A stretch of 53,140 bases of DNA from assembly GCA_945830345.1 (NCBI GenBank), contig CALZYS010000003.1, positions 1 through 53,140 on the forward strand, given 5' to 3'. Position numbers and translations under genes: made by a program. Every line of letters starts with the position of its first letter. The first letter of the stretch is position 1. Positions 8,019 through 17,381 of the stretch are shown piece after piece. The notes below the pieces were generated by a model. The model did no database searches and was not told the origin of the DNA. It was given only the letters and a program-made list of their open reading frames with translations. This DNA comes from an uncultured Prevotella sp. GTDB taxonomy: Bacteria > Bacteroidota > Bacteroidia > Bacteroidales > Bacteroidaceae.

Positions 8019-9483
8019 TCACTCCCAAGAACGCCTCATAGGCCTCATCCCACAGTTCCTTGTCCTGCGGTTCGAAGACTCTCTGGTCAACCGAGTTGGC
8101 GATGATTTTCCTCATATCCCAGATGTCGCTGACATCCCCGGCTGACTTGGCCTGAAGCATGATATTACCAATAGCAGTAGCCTCTTGAGGACCAGCCTTC
8201 ACAATGACACCACAACTGCTGGCGGTCATCTGGTTGAGATAGTTGTTGAGCGAACCGCCACCTATAATATACAAAGTGTCGAGGGGGAAATCGGCAAACT
8301 CATTCAACCAAGTGAACACCTGACGATAGCGAAGTGCAAGACTGTCGAAGACGCAACGGATTATCTCGGCATACCCCTGAGGCACATACTGCCCCGTAGT
8401 GCGGCAATAATCCTGTATAGCACCAATCATCGACGGTGGATTGGCAAAGGCGGAATCATCAGGGTTTATAAGACACTTGAACGGCTCCTGAGCCATAGCC
8501 TCCGACTGCAGGTCGGCATGCGACTGCGGAGCGTCGGTAAACTCCTTGCGGCAACGCTCGTAAATCCACATTCCACATATATTCTTAAGGAAACGTGTCG
8601 TGCCATCAATACCGCCCTCGTTGGTGAAGTTCAACTCACTGCTACGGGCATTGATGATGGCATTGCGGGTCTCGATACCCATAAGGCTCCATGTTCCCGA
8701 ACTGAGATAGGCGAAACACTCGTTGGCTGCGGGGACAGCTGCCACAGCACTTGCCGTATCATGACCAGCCACCGCCACAACCGGCACAGCTCCAAGACCA
8801 GTGATTTTCTGCACCTCGGGAGTAAGTGTACCAATCACTGTTCCTGGCATAGTCATTTTGCCGAATTTGTCTCTTGCAATACCAAGACTGGAGAGCAAAT
8901 CGGCATCAAGGTCCTTGGTCACAGGATTGAGCAACTGCGACGTGGATGCCACCGTATATTCACAAATGGCATTTCCAGTAAGCATATAACTGAGTGCATC
9001 TGGAATAAATAGTATCTTGTCGGCATTAGCAAGGGCAGAGTTACTGTTCTCACGCATAGCGTAGAGTTGAAATAGCGAGTTGAAGTTCATAAACTGTATT
9101 CCTGTCTTCGAATATACAGTCTGCTTATCCACCGCCTTGTCGAAATACTTCTCCATTACACCCATGGTATGAGGGTCGCGATAAGCCAATGGATTGCGCA
9201 ACACGGCTCCGTCGGCAGCAACACAGAGAAAATCGCAGCCCCAAGTATCAATTCCTATGCTGGCAACTGCGATTTCACGCTTTGCCGCAACCTTCAACCC
9301 ATTGATTATCTCGGAGTAGAGAGCATATATGTCCCAATACACATGCCCTCCCGTCTCGATGAGATTATTGTTGAAACGAGTGAGTTCTTCTTGCTCTATC
9401 TTGCCTTCAGAAATCGACCCAATAATGGTGCGTCCACTGGTGGCACCGAGATCGACAGCAAAGAAATATTTTTTATTGTTCAT
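8008..9483 (-). CDS. rhaB: L-rhamnulokinase
   Basis: This 491-aa FGGY-family kinase phosphorylates L-rhamnulose to L-rhamnulose 1-phosphate. The first ATPase loop is seen as AVDLGATSGRTIIG. Sugar-binding and hinge blocks follow (SIGIDTWGCDF, GHDTASAVAAVPA, YLSSGTWSLMG, and GGGSLNNYLNQMTASS near the end). Length matches E. coli RhaB (489 aa). It is first in the rhaBATM operon. Its minus-strand promoter has a TAACTTTG box with a half-site 25 bp upstream. Its terminal VIKN comes from the 7-bp repeat array. Confidence 0.96.
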   Translation of the reverse strand: MNNKKYFFAVDLGATSGRTIIGSISEGKIEQEELTRFNNNLIETGGHVYWDIYALYSEIINGLKVAAKREIAVASIGIDTWGCDFLCVAADGAVLRNPLAYRDPHTMGVMEKYFDKAVDKQTVYSKTGIQFMNFNSLFQLYAMRENSNSALANADKILFIPDALSYMLTGNAICEYTVASTSQLLNPVTKDLDADLLSSLGIARDKFGKMTMPGTVIGTLTPEVQKITGLGAVPVVAVAGHDTASAVAAVPAANECFAYLSSGTWSLMGIETRNAIINARSSELNFTNEGGIDGTTRFLKNICGMWIYERCRKEFTDAPQSHADLQSEAMAQEPFKCLINPDDSAFANPPSMIGAIQDYCRTTGQYVPQGYAEIIRCVFDSLALRYRQVFTWLNEFADFPLDTLYIIGGGSLNNYLNQMTASSCGVIVKAGPQEATAIGNIMLQAKSAGDVSDIWDMRKIIANSVDQRVFEPQDKELWDEAYEAFLGVIKN

Positions 9484-9528
9484 TGTTTAAATAAGTTTTT
9501 AATTATGAGGTTTGTTTTAATTCGGTTG

Positions 9529-9591
9529 CAAAGTTAGAACTAAAAAACAATATTGAACAACAATTTTTGACCTTATAGCATTGTTTTTTGT
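9529..9591 (-). promoter_or_regulatory. rhaB operon promoter with operator
   Basis: On the minus strand, TAACTTTG (9536-9529) is the -7 box. TCAAAAATT (9570-9562) ends 25 bp upstream of it, as at the first susC, and the 11-bp core GGTCAAAAATT is identical there. A degenerate copy, ACAAAAAAC, lies 21 bp further upstream (9591-9583). Confidence 0.65.
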
Positions 9592-9598
9592 CTATGAT

Positions 9599-9629
9599 TT
9601 TGTCTTTTCGATATTTATTTGTATCTTTG
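9599..9629 (+). promoter_or_regulatory. Promoter of the 717-aa gene
   Basis: TTTG (9599-9602) and TATCTTTG (9622-9629) are separated by 19 bp, the classic Bacteroidetes -33/-7 arrangement, 27 bp before the start codon. No operator half-site stands at the regulon position for this promoter, though the rhaB operator lies just upstream in the shared region. Confidence 0.7.
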
Positions 9630-9656
9630 CAGCAAATATAACAAACTAATTCATGT

Positions 9657-11810
9657 ATGAAGAAACAATTTACTAAGACATTTGCAACCTTGTTACTTGG
9701 AATAACAGTTGCCGGCAGTGCAGTTGCCGCAGAAAAGATTGACAGAAGTAAGGTAGTGACACGACATAATCCACATGTCACACAAATAGACTCATTGTCT
9801 TCGCTGACAGTGGGAAACGGGAGGTTTGCCTTTACCGTGGATGCTACGGGTTTACAAACTTTTCCTCTGAAATATTCAAAGGGAGTGCCACTCGGAACAA
9901 TGAGCGAATGGGGATGGCATTCGTTTCCAAATACCGAAGGTTATGAGGCTAAGGACGCATTGGCAAACCACGATTTCCACAGAGGTCATCCCGAATACTA
10001 CTCACTTCAGATAAAACAACCAGAACGAACTCGCAAGGCGGTGGATTATCTGAGGGCTAATCCTCATCGTCTGCATCTCGGAACAATAGGTTTTGACTTC
10101 ACCAACACTTCGAAGATTAAGGACATCGACCAGTATCTTGACCTTTGGACGGGAAAAATCGACAGTAAGTTCAGGTATGACGGACATGCATATCATGTAG
10201 AGACCGTATGTGATCCCAACGATGATTGTATTGCGGCGAATATCACATCCGATGGAAATATAGGAGTTGCTTTCAGTTTTGCCTATCCAACTGGAGGGCA
10301 TTGTGACGATGCATGCAAATGGGATGACGACAATCTGCATAAGACATCATTGCAAACAACAAAGAACTCTGCCATAATCACTCGACAGATCGACAATACC
10401 TTATATTATATATATATAACATGGAAAGGCAAAGCCGAAATCAAGCAAACTGGACTGCACAAAATAACCCTCAAGGCGAAAGGCAAGAGCCTCTCATTCT
10501 CGGCAACATTCCAAGAGGATTCCAATAAATCCGGTTTATCCAAAATATCCGGAAAAAATGTGAAATTCCCCGCCTCCCCCAACTTCCCCTCATGCGCCAA
10601 GGGCTCTGCCAATCGCTGGAGTGAATATTGGAACGAAGGCGGATTCATAGACCTCGGCAATGTGAAGGACAAAAGGGCTGCCGAACTTGAGCGACGCATC
10701 ATCCTCAGCCAATATCTTATGGGAGCTCAGGAGGCTGGCAATATCCCCCCGCAGGAAACAGGACTCACATATAACTCATGGTTCGGAAAGTTCCACCTCG
10801 AAATGACATGGTGGCATCTCGTTCATTATGGACTGTGGAACAAGCCCGAACTGCTCGACCGCCAGCTCTCCTGGTATGCCTCGGCTGAGGAAAAGGCGCG
10901 CCTGATAGCCCAACGCCAGGGATTCAAGGGAGTGAGATGGATGAAGATGACCGACCCCTCGGCTGAGGAAGCCCCGTCGAATGTCGGTTCGTTCCTGATA
11001 TGGCAGCAGCCCCATCTCACATATATGGCTGAACTGCTTTACCGTGCGGCAAAATCTGATGATGAGCGCGCCAAGGTATTGGACAAATACGGCAAGCTCG
11101 TGGATGAGACTGCCCTCTTCATGACTGATTTTGCCGAATATGACGCTCCCCGCGACCGGTATATCCTTCGTGGCTGTATTCCCGCACAGGAGACACTCAA
11201 GGCCGACTCCACGATTAACCCTCCCTTCGAACTGTCATATTGGCTCACCGCACTCGACATGTCGCAGAAGTGGAGAACGAGACGTGGACTCGCGCCTATG
11301 GAAGACACGCAAAAGGTGATTGACAAGTTGTCGCCCTTGGCGTTCAACTCCGACGGATTGTATCTCGCCGCCGAGAGTGCCGTCAACACATACACCGACA
11401 TTCGCATGACAAGCGACCATCCCGCCCTGCTCGGTGCCTTGGGAATGATGCCCGACAACAAACTGTTGGACAAAAAAGTGATGGCAAAGACCCTCAGATG
11501 GATATGGGACAACTGGAACTGGGACAAGACCTGGGGATGGGATTATCCCATGACGGCAATGACCTGTGCGCGACTTGGCGAAGCTGACATGGCGGTGGAT
11601 GCCTTGCTCATGCCTAAGCGCACGAACACATATCTCGTCAGCGGACATAACTATCAGGACCAGCGTCTTCGTCTCTATATGCCCGGAAACGGCGGCTTGC
11701 TCACTGCCGTAGCGATGATGTGTGCCGGCTGGGACGGATGCAACACATCAACACCCGGATTCCCCAAAGACTGGGATGTGAAATGGGAAGGACTGCTGCC
11801 AATGCCGTAA
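9657..11810 (+). CDS. Exported six-hairpin glycosidase-like protein of unknown specificity
   Basis: This 717-aa protein has a signal peptide (residues 1-24, ending VAGSAVAA). Residues about 30-300 look like a beta-sandwich (LTVGNGRFAFTVDATGLQTFP, MSEWGWHSFPNTEGY). The rest looks like an (alpha/alpha)6 barrel, with NSWFGKFHLEMTWWHLVHYGLW resembling the active-site face of GH65/GH15-like enzymes and KTWGWDYPMTAMTCARLG near the end. I do not recognise a characterised family. It is divergent from the rhamnose operon and only 12 bp before the DUF4450-like gene, so the two are one transcription unit. A periplasmic role on rhamnose-containing oligosaccharides is inferred from position only. Acidic residues in the barrel (His-Leu-Glu) are candidates for catalysis. 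Confidence 0.7.
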   Translation: MKKQFTKTFATLLLGITVAGSAVAAEKIDRSKVVTRHNPHVTQIDSLSSLTVGNGRFAFTVDATGLQTFPLKYSKGVPLGTMSEWGWHSFPNTEGYEAKDALANHDFHRGHPEYYSLQIKQPERTRKAVDYLRANPHRLHLGTIGFDFTNTSKIKDIDQYLDLWTGKIDSKFRYDGHAYHVETVCDPNDDCIAANITSDGNIGVAFSFAYPTGGHCDDACKWDDDNLHKTSLQTTKNSAIITRQIDNTLYYIYITWKGKAEIKQTGLHKITLKAKGKSLSFSATFQEDSNKSGLSKISGKNVKFPASPNFPSCAKGSANRWSEYWNEGGFIDLGNVKDKRAAELERRIILSQYLMGAQEAGNIPPQETGLTYNSWFGKFHLEMTWWHLVHYGLWNKPELLDRQLSWYASAEEKARLIAQRQGFKGVRWMKMTDPSAEEAPSNVGSFLIWQQPHLTYMAELLYRAAKSDDERAKVLDKYGKLVDETALFMTDFAEYDAPRDRYILRGCIPAQETLKADSTINPPFELSYWLTALDMSQKWRTRRGLAPMEDTQKVIDKLSPLAFNSDGLYLAAESAVNTYTDIRMTSDHPALLGALGMMPDNKLLDKKVMAKTLRWIWDNWNWDKTWGWDYPMTAMTCARLGEADMAVDALLMPKRTNTYLVSGHNYQDQRLRLYMPGNGGLLTAVAMMCAGWDGCNTSTPGFPKDWDVKWEGLLPMP

Positions 11811-11822
11811 TTAATAGTATAT

Positions 11823-14800
11823 ATGAAAACACCTATATTATTGATAATGCTTATTCTCGCATTGCCCCAGGTGATGGCGGGAAGAAAATACCAATACTAT
11901 CCTGACGGGCGGGAGATAGTGTGCCTTAATGGCGAGAACAGATATACCAGGGCATTATACGGAACTCACGGTCCCTTTCGCCTTGAAACATCCGACCGCC
12001 CGATATTCGCCACGTTCAAGAAAGGCGAGTGCCGCAACCTCAGGCTCTATGCCATTATAGACAAGGAGAGAATTCCTCTCGACTCGGCATACTTTGACTG
12101 CGAGGCCCGATACCTTGGCGGAAGAAGAACTTATCGTCTGAGCCACGGAGACCTCAGGATTGATATATATGCCATGGCATCCTTCATTCAGGAAGAGGAT
12201 GCTATATTTAGATTCACTACGTCGGAGATAAAAAAAGGACGCACCAAGTCTCCATCCAAGAAGATTCAATTCGAGGCTGTCCTCACCAATGCAAGAAGCA
12301 GCAAGTTCCAGCGCAATGGTGACCTCGGAGTTGATGACTTGACGAAGTTTGAGCCAGCTCCAAATGCACAACCCATAGCAAAGGTAACATGGGACGGAGG
12401 AGGAGGAACCTACCTCCTATTAAAAACTAATAAAGAATTAGAGGGCAGCCCCACCCCCAACCCCTCCCTGGGGAGGGGGGATGGCTATGCAGATCTCGAA
12501 AACAGGTTTATTGAAGAGGAGAGAAGAAGACAGAACTTAATGTCGCGCGTTGAGATAAATACCCCCGACCCTCTGTTCAACACCCTCGGCAGTGTGCTTA
12601 TGGCAGCAGCCGACGGACTGTGGGACGGCAAGACGTGGCAGCATGGATGTATCGGTTGGCGAATACCCTTGGCAGGATGGCGAGGCTGTTATGTGGGCGA
12701 TGCCGTGGGGTGGACCGACCGCTCCTACCGTCATTTCCAGGCCTACGCACGCAGTCAGGTGAAGGATGTTCCCGCCACATTGCCCCATCCCCGCCAGGAC
12801 AGTGCCCTGAATATGGCAAGGGCAGAGAAGCGATGGGGAACGCAGATGTACAGCAACGGATATATCTGCCGCTATCCCGACCGCAACGACGTGATGCACC
12901 ACTACGACATGAACCTCAACTATATCGACGGACTGCTATGGCATCTCTCCTACGATGCCGACGAAAGAAAGCTCAGGGAGTTCTGGCCCGTACTGAAGAG
13001 TCATCTCGAATGGGAGAAACGCAATTTCGACCCCGACGGCGACCATCTCTACGACGCCTATTGCTGCATCTGGGCATCCGATGCCCTCTACTACAACGGT
13101 GGAGCCGTCACCCATTCCTCCGCATACAACTATCGTGGCAACCTACTTGCTGCACGCATCGCCGAACTCATTGGCGAGGACGGCAAGCCTTACCGTGACG
13201 AGGCTGAGGCTATCCTCAAGGAGATGAACGAACGTCTGTGGATGAAAGACCGGGGACACTGGGCGGAATTTCAGGACCTCATGGGACTCAAACGACTCCA
13301 CAAGAGTGCCGCCCTCTGGACTATCTACACCCCGATTGACTGTGGCGCATGTACGTCCGAACAGGCATATCTCGCCACTAAATACGTGGATCGCGACATT
13401 CCCCATATCCCCATTGTCATCGACGGGGAGAAGTCAAACGGATACACCCTCTCCACCACCGACTGGATGCCATACGCCTGGAGCACCAACAACGTGGCTC
13501 ATGAGGAAGTGGCAAACATGGCATTGGCTTATTTCCAGGCAGGACGCACCGACGAGGGATTCCGCCTGCTGAAGAGCGACCTCACCGACGAGATGCTCCT
13601 TGGCAAGTCGCCCGGCAACTTCGGGCAAATCAGTTTCTACGACCGCGAGCGCAACGAGGCATACCGTGATTTCGGCGACAACCTCGGCATCACGAGCCGT
13701 GCGATTATCAACGGACTCTTCGGCATCACTCCCGACGCCCTCAACGGACAGTGCATCCTCAAACCTGCCTTCCCCGAAGAATGGAACGAGGCAAGCATAC
13801 GCACTCCCTATCTCAGCTTCACCTACAAGCGTGAGGGCAATCGTGACATATATCAGATAGAACAGCATTTCGCGCAGCCCCTGAAAATCGTGGTAAGGAC
13901 GAACGCGGGATGCGGGGCTTATATGGATACCGAAGGAACCACCGGCGAAAGCCAGACCATCATCGTAGATCGCACCCTTCTGCCACAGCCGCCTGCATAT
14001 CCCGAGATTCCGTCGGCAAGAAACGATGTGACCTCCAAGGACTACATACGCCGTATGGGACTTGAGGACATCACCCCAAATTCCTCCGACAGGCATGAGA
14101 TGATAGACATCACCGGGGCATACAACGCAAATGTCAACGACATCTTCCGCAACAGATACGAGAGTCCGCGTCCCCCATACACCACCCTTCAGCTCCCCGT
14201 GCAGGGAATTGGCGAGTGGTGTCATCCCAAGCAGACTGCCGAGATAGACGATACGGGGCTCAGGGCTTGCGCCACACCGCTTCCGGGCAATGATGCCCTT
14301 GGAGTATATGATACAGGCAAGGGAGTTAGTTTCCTCATTCCGCGCCGGGGAAGCAACATAGTCTTCTCCTCGCTTTGGGATAATTATCCCGATGAGGTGC
14401 TTGTCCCGGTTTCTCCCAAGTCGCAGTCCTGCCATGCCGCCTATCTGATGTTGGCAGGCACAACCAACAACATGCAGAGCCGCATAGACAATGCCCTCAT
14501 ATTGGCAGAATATGAAGACGGTGCCTGCGACACCCTCCGACTTGAGAATCCGATAAACTGGCCCACTATCAACGAGGAGTTCATCTTCGACAACAATGCC
14601 TTCTGGTCAGCCCCCGTGATGCCTCTCCGTTTCCGTCTTGACAACGGCAAGGTAGGGCGACATATTAATGCCAAGAAACTCCTGTCAGCCGTTCCGGCCA
14701 AGCACAATGGCAAGGAGAAGAAGATAGGCGAGGACAATCGCTATACCATCGACAAGGGAGCGGGAGTGATATTGAAGATGCCGCTTGATTCCTCCCGCAG

Positions 14801-14876
14801 GATAAGAGCCATCCGCATCAAGACCCTCTCCAATGACATCGTCGTAGGACTGATGGCTGTAACTATGGAAAGATAA
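11823..14876 (+). CDS. DUF4450-like exported six-hairpin protein
   Basis: This 1017-aa protein has a signal peptide (MKTPILLIMLILALPQVMAG). The N-terminal segment (YYPDGREIVCLNGENRYTRALYG) is what I associate with the DUF4450 family of Bacteroidetes. The middle is (alpha/alpha)6-barrel-like: GKTWQHGCIGWRIPLAGWRG, HHYDMNLNYIDGLLWHL, LYDAYCCIWASDALYYNGG, YTLSTTDWMPYAWSTNNV. Residues about 860-1010 look like a beta-sandwich. DUF4450 proteins occur in pectin-type loci; I know of no settled activity. It is the second gene of the unit with the 717-aa protein. Around residue 210 it contains a GC-rich palindromic insertion read as SPTPNPSLGRGDG. A hairpin terminator follows. Confidence 0.75.
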   Translation: MKTPILLIMLILALPQVMAGRKYQYYPDGREIVCLNGENRYTRALYGTHGPFRLETSDRPIFATFKKGECRNLRLYAIIDKERIPLDSAYFDCEARYLGGRRTYRLSHGDLRIDIYAMASFIQEEDAIFRFTTSEIKKGRTKSPSKKIQFEAVLTNARSSKFQRNGDLGVDDLTKFEPAPNAQPIAKVTWDGGGGTYLLLKTNKELEGSPTPNPSLGRGDGYADLENRFIEEERRRQNLMSRVEINTPDPLFNTLGSVLMAAADGLWDGKTWQHGCIGWRIPLAGWRGCYVGDAVGWTDRSYRHFQAYARSQVKDVPATLPHPRQDSALNMARAEKRWGTQMYSNGYICRYPDRNDVMHHYDMNLNYIDGLLWHLSYDADERKLREFWPVLKSHLEWEKRNFDPDGDHLYDAYCCIWASDALYYNGGAVTHSSAYNYRGNLLAARIAELIGEDGKPYRDEAEAILKEMNERLWMKDRGHWAEFQDLMGLKRLHKSAALWTIYTPIDCGACTSEQAYLATKYVDRDIPHIPIVIDGEKSNGYTLSTTDWMPYAWSTNNVAHEEVANMALAYFQAGRTDEGFRLLKSDLTDEMLLGKSPGNFGQISFYDRERNEAYRDFGDNLGITSRAIINGLFGITPDALNGQCILKPAFPEEWNEASIRTPYLSFTYKREGNRDIYQIEQHFAQPLKIVVRTNAGCGAYMDTEGTTGESQTIIVDRTLLPQPPAYPEIPSARNDVTSKDYIRRMGLEDITPNSSDRHEMIDITGAYNANVNDIFRNRYESPRPPYTTLQLPVQGIGEWCHPKQTAEIDDTGLRACATPLPGNDALGVYDTGKGVSFLIPRRGSNIVFSSLWDNYPDEVLVPVSPKSQSCHAAYLMLAGTTNNMQSRIDNALILAEYEDGACDTLRLENPINWPTINEEFIFDNNAFWSAPVMPLRFRLDNGKVGRHINAKKLLSAVPAKHNGKEKKIGEDNRYTIDKGAGVILKMPLDSSRRIRAIRIKTLSNDIVVGLMAVTMER
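12441..12485. repeat. GC-rich palindromic element inserted in-frame in the DUF4450-like gene
   Basis: A C-then-G-rich block stands out in the local sequence. Its core is a perfect 8-bp stem (CCCCTCCC at 12461-12468, GGGAGGGG at 12471-12478) with a 2-nt loop. It reads through as a Pro/Gly/Arg linker. The look matches dispersed palindromes found within Bacteroidetes genes; I infer it is such an element. Confidence 0.6.
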
Positions 14877-14887
14877 CAATATAAAAA

Positions 14888-14924
14888 GACCGGCGTAATC
14901 CTATGGGATGGAATTACGTCGGTC
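14888..14924. terminator. Bidirectional terminator between DUF4450-like gene and GH2
   Basis: A 12-bp stem (GACCGGCGTAAT with ATTACGTCGGTC, one wobble) encloses a 13-nt loop between convergent genes. A-rich sequence lies on both sides. Confidence 0.85.
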
Positions 14925-14949
14925 CTTAACTAACTAAAAATTTACGAAA

Positions 14950-17340
14950 CTACATTGTATTGAGTTTTAATCTCTGAGTCTTGTATTTGTCACTTGCCAC
15001 TTCAAGGGTTATATTGGAGGCTGACTCACCTGCACGGAGAATGACGAGGGCACTGCCCATGAAGAGACTGCGCTCGGTGCCTACGGCAAGTTCGTCGGAT
15101 GAGATGTTGCCGTTGTCAACAGCTACTATCTCGGCATCACCCATAACGGAGAAACGTAGATTCTCGCCGGCGGAGAACACCCGTCTGCCCTTCTTATCTA
15201 CGGCAATCACCCTGACGTGCAGCAGGTCCTTGCCGTCAGCATGCCATGTCTGTGCGTCGGGTATCAGTTTGAGGGCAACGGCATTGCCTGTTGTCTCCAA
15301 GTTGTGGCGTGCCACCTCCTTGCCGCCGTTGCGTGCAATGGCGGTCAGAGTGCCCGACTTATACTCGATGTTGTCCCACTTGATGCGGTTGCGCTCCTTG
15401 GGGTTGGTGCTGTTCTGCTTCACGCCAAGGCTCTTGCCGTTGAGCTTCAGCTCCACCTCCTCGGCGTTGGTGTAGGTATAGAGCGAAAGCTTTTCGCCCT
15501 CCTGCCTGTTCCAGTTCTCTGAATAGCTACCGATGGCAACGTTCACTCCGTTCCACATCTGCTCGCCCTTCTTTCCCTTCTCAATCACGGCGAGGTGGAC
15601 GGTGGGCTCATCTGAGAACATGCTCTTGAGAAAGTAAGCGTCGGGTTTGGGCTGTAGGGAGATGTCGAACACGCCCTGGTTCCATCCCTTGATGGGCCAT
15701 CCCATACTCTCGCCGAGATAGTCGATGGCTCCCCAGTAGGCAAGACCTACAACCTTGTCAAGGTCCATCTCGAAGAAGTTGGGACCCATGGCGGCAGTGC
15801 TTGCCTCGCTCTGATAGAATATCTTCTCGGGATAACGACGCGAGTCGCCGGGGAAGTACATATAGCGGTAGTTATACGAGTTGACCTCAGTGGCTATCGC
15901 CAACGGGGCGGGGATGGAGTCGGTGTCGATGTCGCGGTAGCGGGGGTGCATGGCGACGGTGGTCAGGCGGGTGTTGTCATATCTGTGAAGGAGTTCCTTT
16001 TGCAGATTGTATGCCGTCACTCCCCAGTCGTTGAAGGGGAGGTTGGCGTATTGCTGAAGTTCATTGCCGAGACTCCACATAACGACAGAGGGATGGTTGC
16101 GGTCGCGCTTCACCCATTCGGGCACGTCGCGCTGCCACAGAGCCTCCCATTCCACGCGGCCTCCGGCATACTGCGTGAGCCACTTGTCATACAGCTCATC
16201 CACGACGAGGATGCCATAGCGGTCGCATAGGCGCATAAAATCCTCGCTGTAGGGATTGTGGGATGTGCGGATATGGTTGTAGCCGAAAGACTTCATCAAC
16301 TGTATGCGCTTCTCGATGGCACGGGGATAGGCTGCGGCACCAAGGGCACCGAGGGTGTGGTGGTTGGCATATCCCTTGAGCAGCACCTTCTTGCCGTTGA
16401 GCTTGAATCCGCATGAGGGCGAGAACTCGATGGTGCGCACGCCAAACTGCTCGCGTATCTGGTCAACGGTGTTGCCGTTGGCGTCGAAGAGGGTCACCTC
16501 GGCGGTATATAGATAAGGTGACTCGCACGACCAGAGATTGGCGTTCTTAATCTCCATCGGCTGGAGTTCATACTCGCGTGTGCGCCATTTTGCGTTGAAG
16601 GTGATATCCTGCTTCTGCTGTGCAACAACCTGTCCGTTGGCATCATAGATCTTCACCTCGGCAGGAATCTTATCCACCTTGTTGAAGCATGCAATCTCAG
16701 CCTGAATCTTCACCTTGCTGTTGTTTTCGGTGCGGATGAAGAGCGGATGGCGCGGGAAGTAGAGTTTCTTGTCGGTGACGATGAGGTTGACATCGCGATA
16801 GAGTCCTCCGCCGGTGTACCAACGGGAATTATTTGGCTGTTGGGTATTAGCCTTGACGATGATTTCGTTCTCCTCGCCGAATTTGAGCAGACTTGTGATT
16901 TCTGAGTCAAAGCCAAGATAGCCGTAGTCGGTCTTGCCGATATGCTTGCCGTTGAGCCACACGTCGCCCACGAGCATGATGCCCTGGAAGTCGAGCACTA
17001 CTCTCTTGCCCTTCCATTCTGCCTTGGGGGTGAGGGAGTATCTGTACCATCCCACGTTCATCTCCTTGAAGCCACGTGGACTGAGTCGGCTGCGCACGTT
17101 GCTGCCTGCGTCGCTATTGTCGGGACGCTCCGAGGGGTCGGGTTCCACCCATGGCTGTCCGATGAGGAAGTCATGCGGCAGGTTAACCTTCTCGCTCTTG
17201 GCGTTCTTCACTGCCTCAATGCCCGACAGTTCACCGAGGTGGAACTGCCATCCCGCATTCAGGCTTATAGTATCTCTCACTGCGGCTGACGCTTCTCCAA
17301 CGAGCATTGCCATAGCCGCTAATATCATAAGTTTTTTCAT
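14950..17340 (-). CDS. GH2 beta-galactosidase-type enzyme, exported
   Basis: This 796-aa protein starts with a signal peptide (to about residue 19, EASAA). The order is GH2 sugar-binding jelly roll (VGDVWLNGKHIGKTDYGYLGFDSEIT), immunoglobulin-like domain, TIM barrel, and C-terminal Ig-like domains of the DUF4982 type (YTNAEEVELKLNGKSLG). The barrel has SHNPYSEDFMRLCDRYGILVVDE, the acid/base glutamate in VVMWSLGNELQQ (near residue 425) and the probable nucleophile in YQSEAST (near 510), so it looks catalytically complete. In RG-I loci such enzymes remove beta-galactose from side chains, which is the likely role. It lies 41 bp after CE12, the gap filled by 7-bp repeats, and is the last gene of that unit. 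Confidence 0.9.
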   Translation of the reverse strand: MKKLMILAAMAMLVGEASAAVRDTISLNAGWQFHLGELSGIEAVKNAKSEKVNLPHDFLIGQPWVEPDPSERPDNSDAGSNVRSRLSPRGFKEMNVGWYRYSLTPKAEWKGKRVVLDFQGIMLVGDVWLNGKHIGKTDYGYLGFDSEITSLLKFGEENEIIVKANTQQPNNSRWYTGGGLYRDVNLIVTDKKLYFPRHPLFIRTENNSKVKIQAEIACFNKVDKIPAEVKIYDANGQVVAQQKQDITFNAKWRTREYELQPMEIKNANLWSCESPYLYTAEVTLFDANGNTVDQIREQFGVRTIEFSPSCGFKLNGKKVLLKGYANHHTLGALGAAAYPRAIEKRIQLMKSFGYNHIRTSHNPYSEDFMRLCDRYGILVVDELYDKWLTQYAGGRVEWEALWQRDVPEWVKRDRNHPSVVMWSLGNELQQYANLPFNDWGVTAYNLQKELLHRYDNTRLTTVAMHPRYRDIDTDSIPAPLAIATEVNSYNYRYMYFPGDSRRYPEKIFYQSEASTAAMGPNFFEMDLDKVVGLAYWGAIDYLGESMGWPIKGWNQGVFDISLQPKPDAYFLKSMFSDEPTVHLAVIEKGKKGEQMWNGVNVAIGSYSENWNRQEGEKLSLYTYTNAEEVELKLNGKSLGVKQNSTNPKERNRIKWDNIEYKSGTLTAIARNGGKEVARHNLETTGNAVALKLIPDAQTWHADGKDLLHVRVIAVDKKGRRVFSAGENLRFSVMGDAEIVAVDNGNISSDELAVGTERSLFMGSALVILRAGESASNITLEVASDKYKTQRLKLNTM

Positions 17341-17381
17341 TCCTAATTTCTAATTCCTAATTTCTAATTCCTAATTCCTAA
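17340..17381. repeat. 7-bp tandem repeat (TTYCTAA x6) between CE12 and GH2
   Basis: Six units alternating TTCCTAA and TTTCTAA fill the 41-bp gap completely. They abut the GH2 start codon. Confidence 0.85.

Noticed and set aside
9484-9656. Riboswitch or small RNA in the rhaB divergent region
   Set aside because: The 173 bp are accounted for by two divergent promoters and an operator; no conserved aptamer-like structure was seen.
13434-14435. 333-aa minus-strand ORF
   Set aside because: It is a shadow of the DUF4450-like gene on the other strand.
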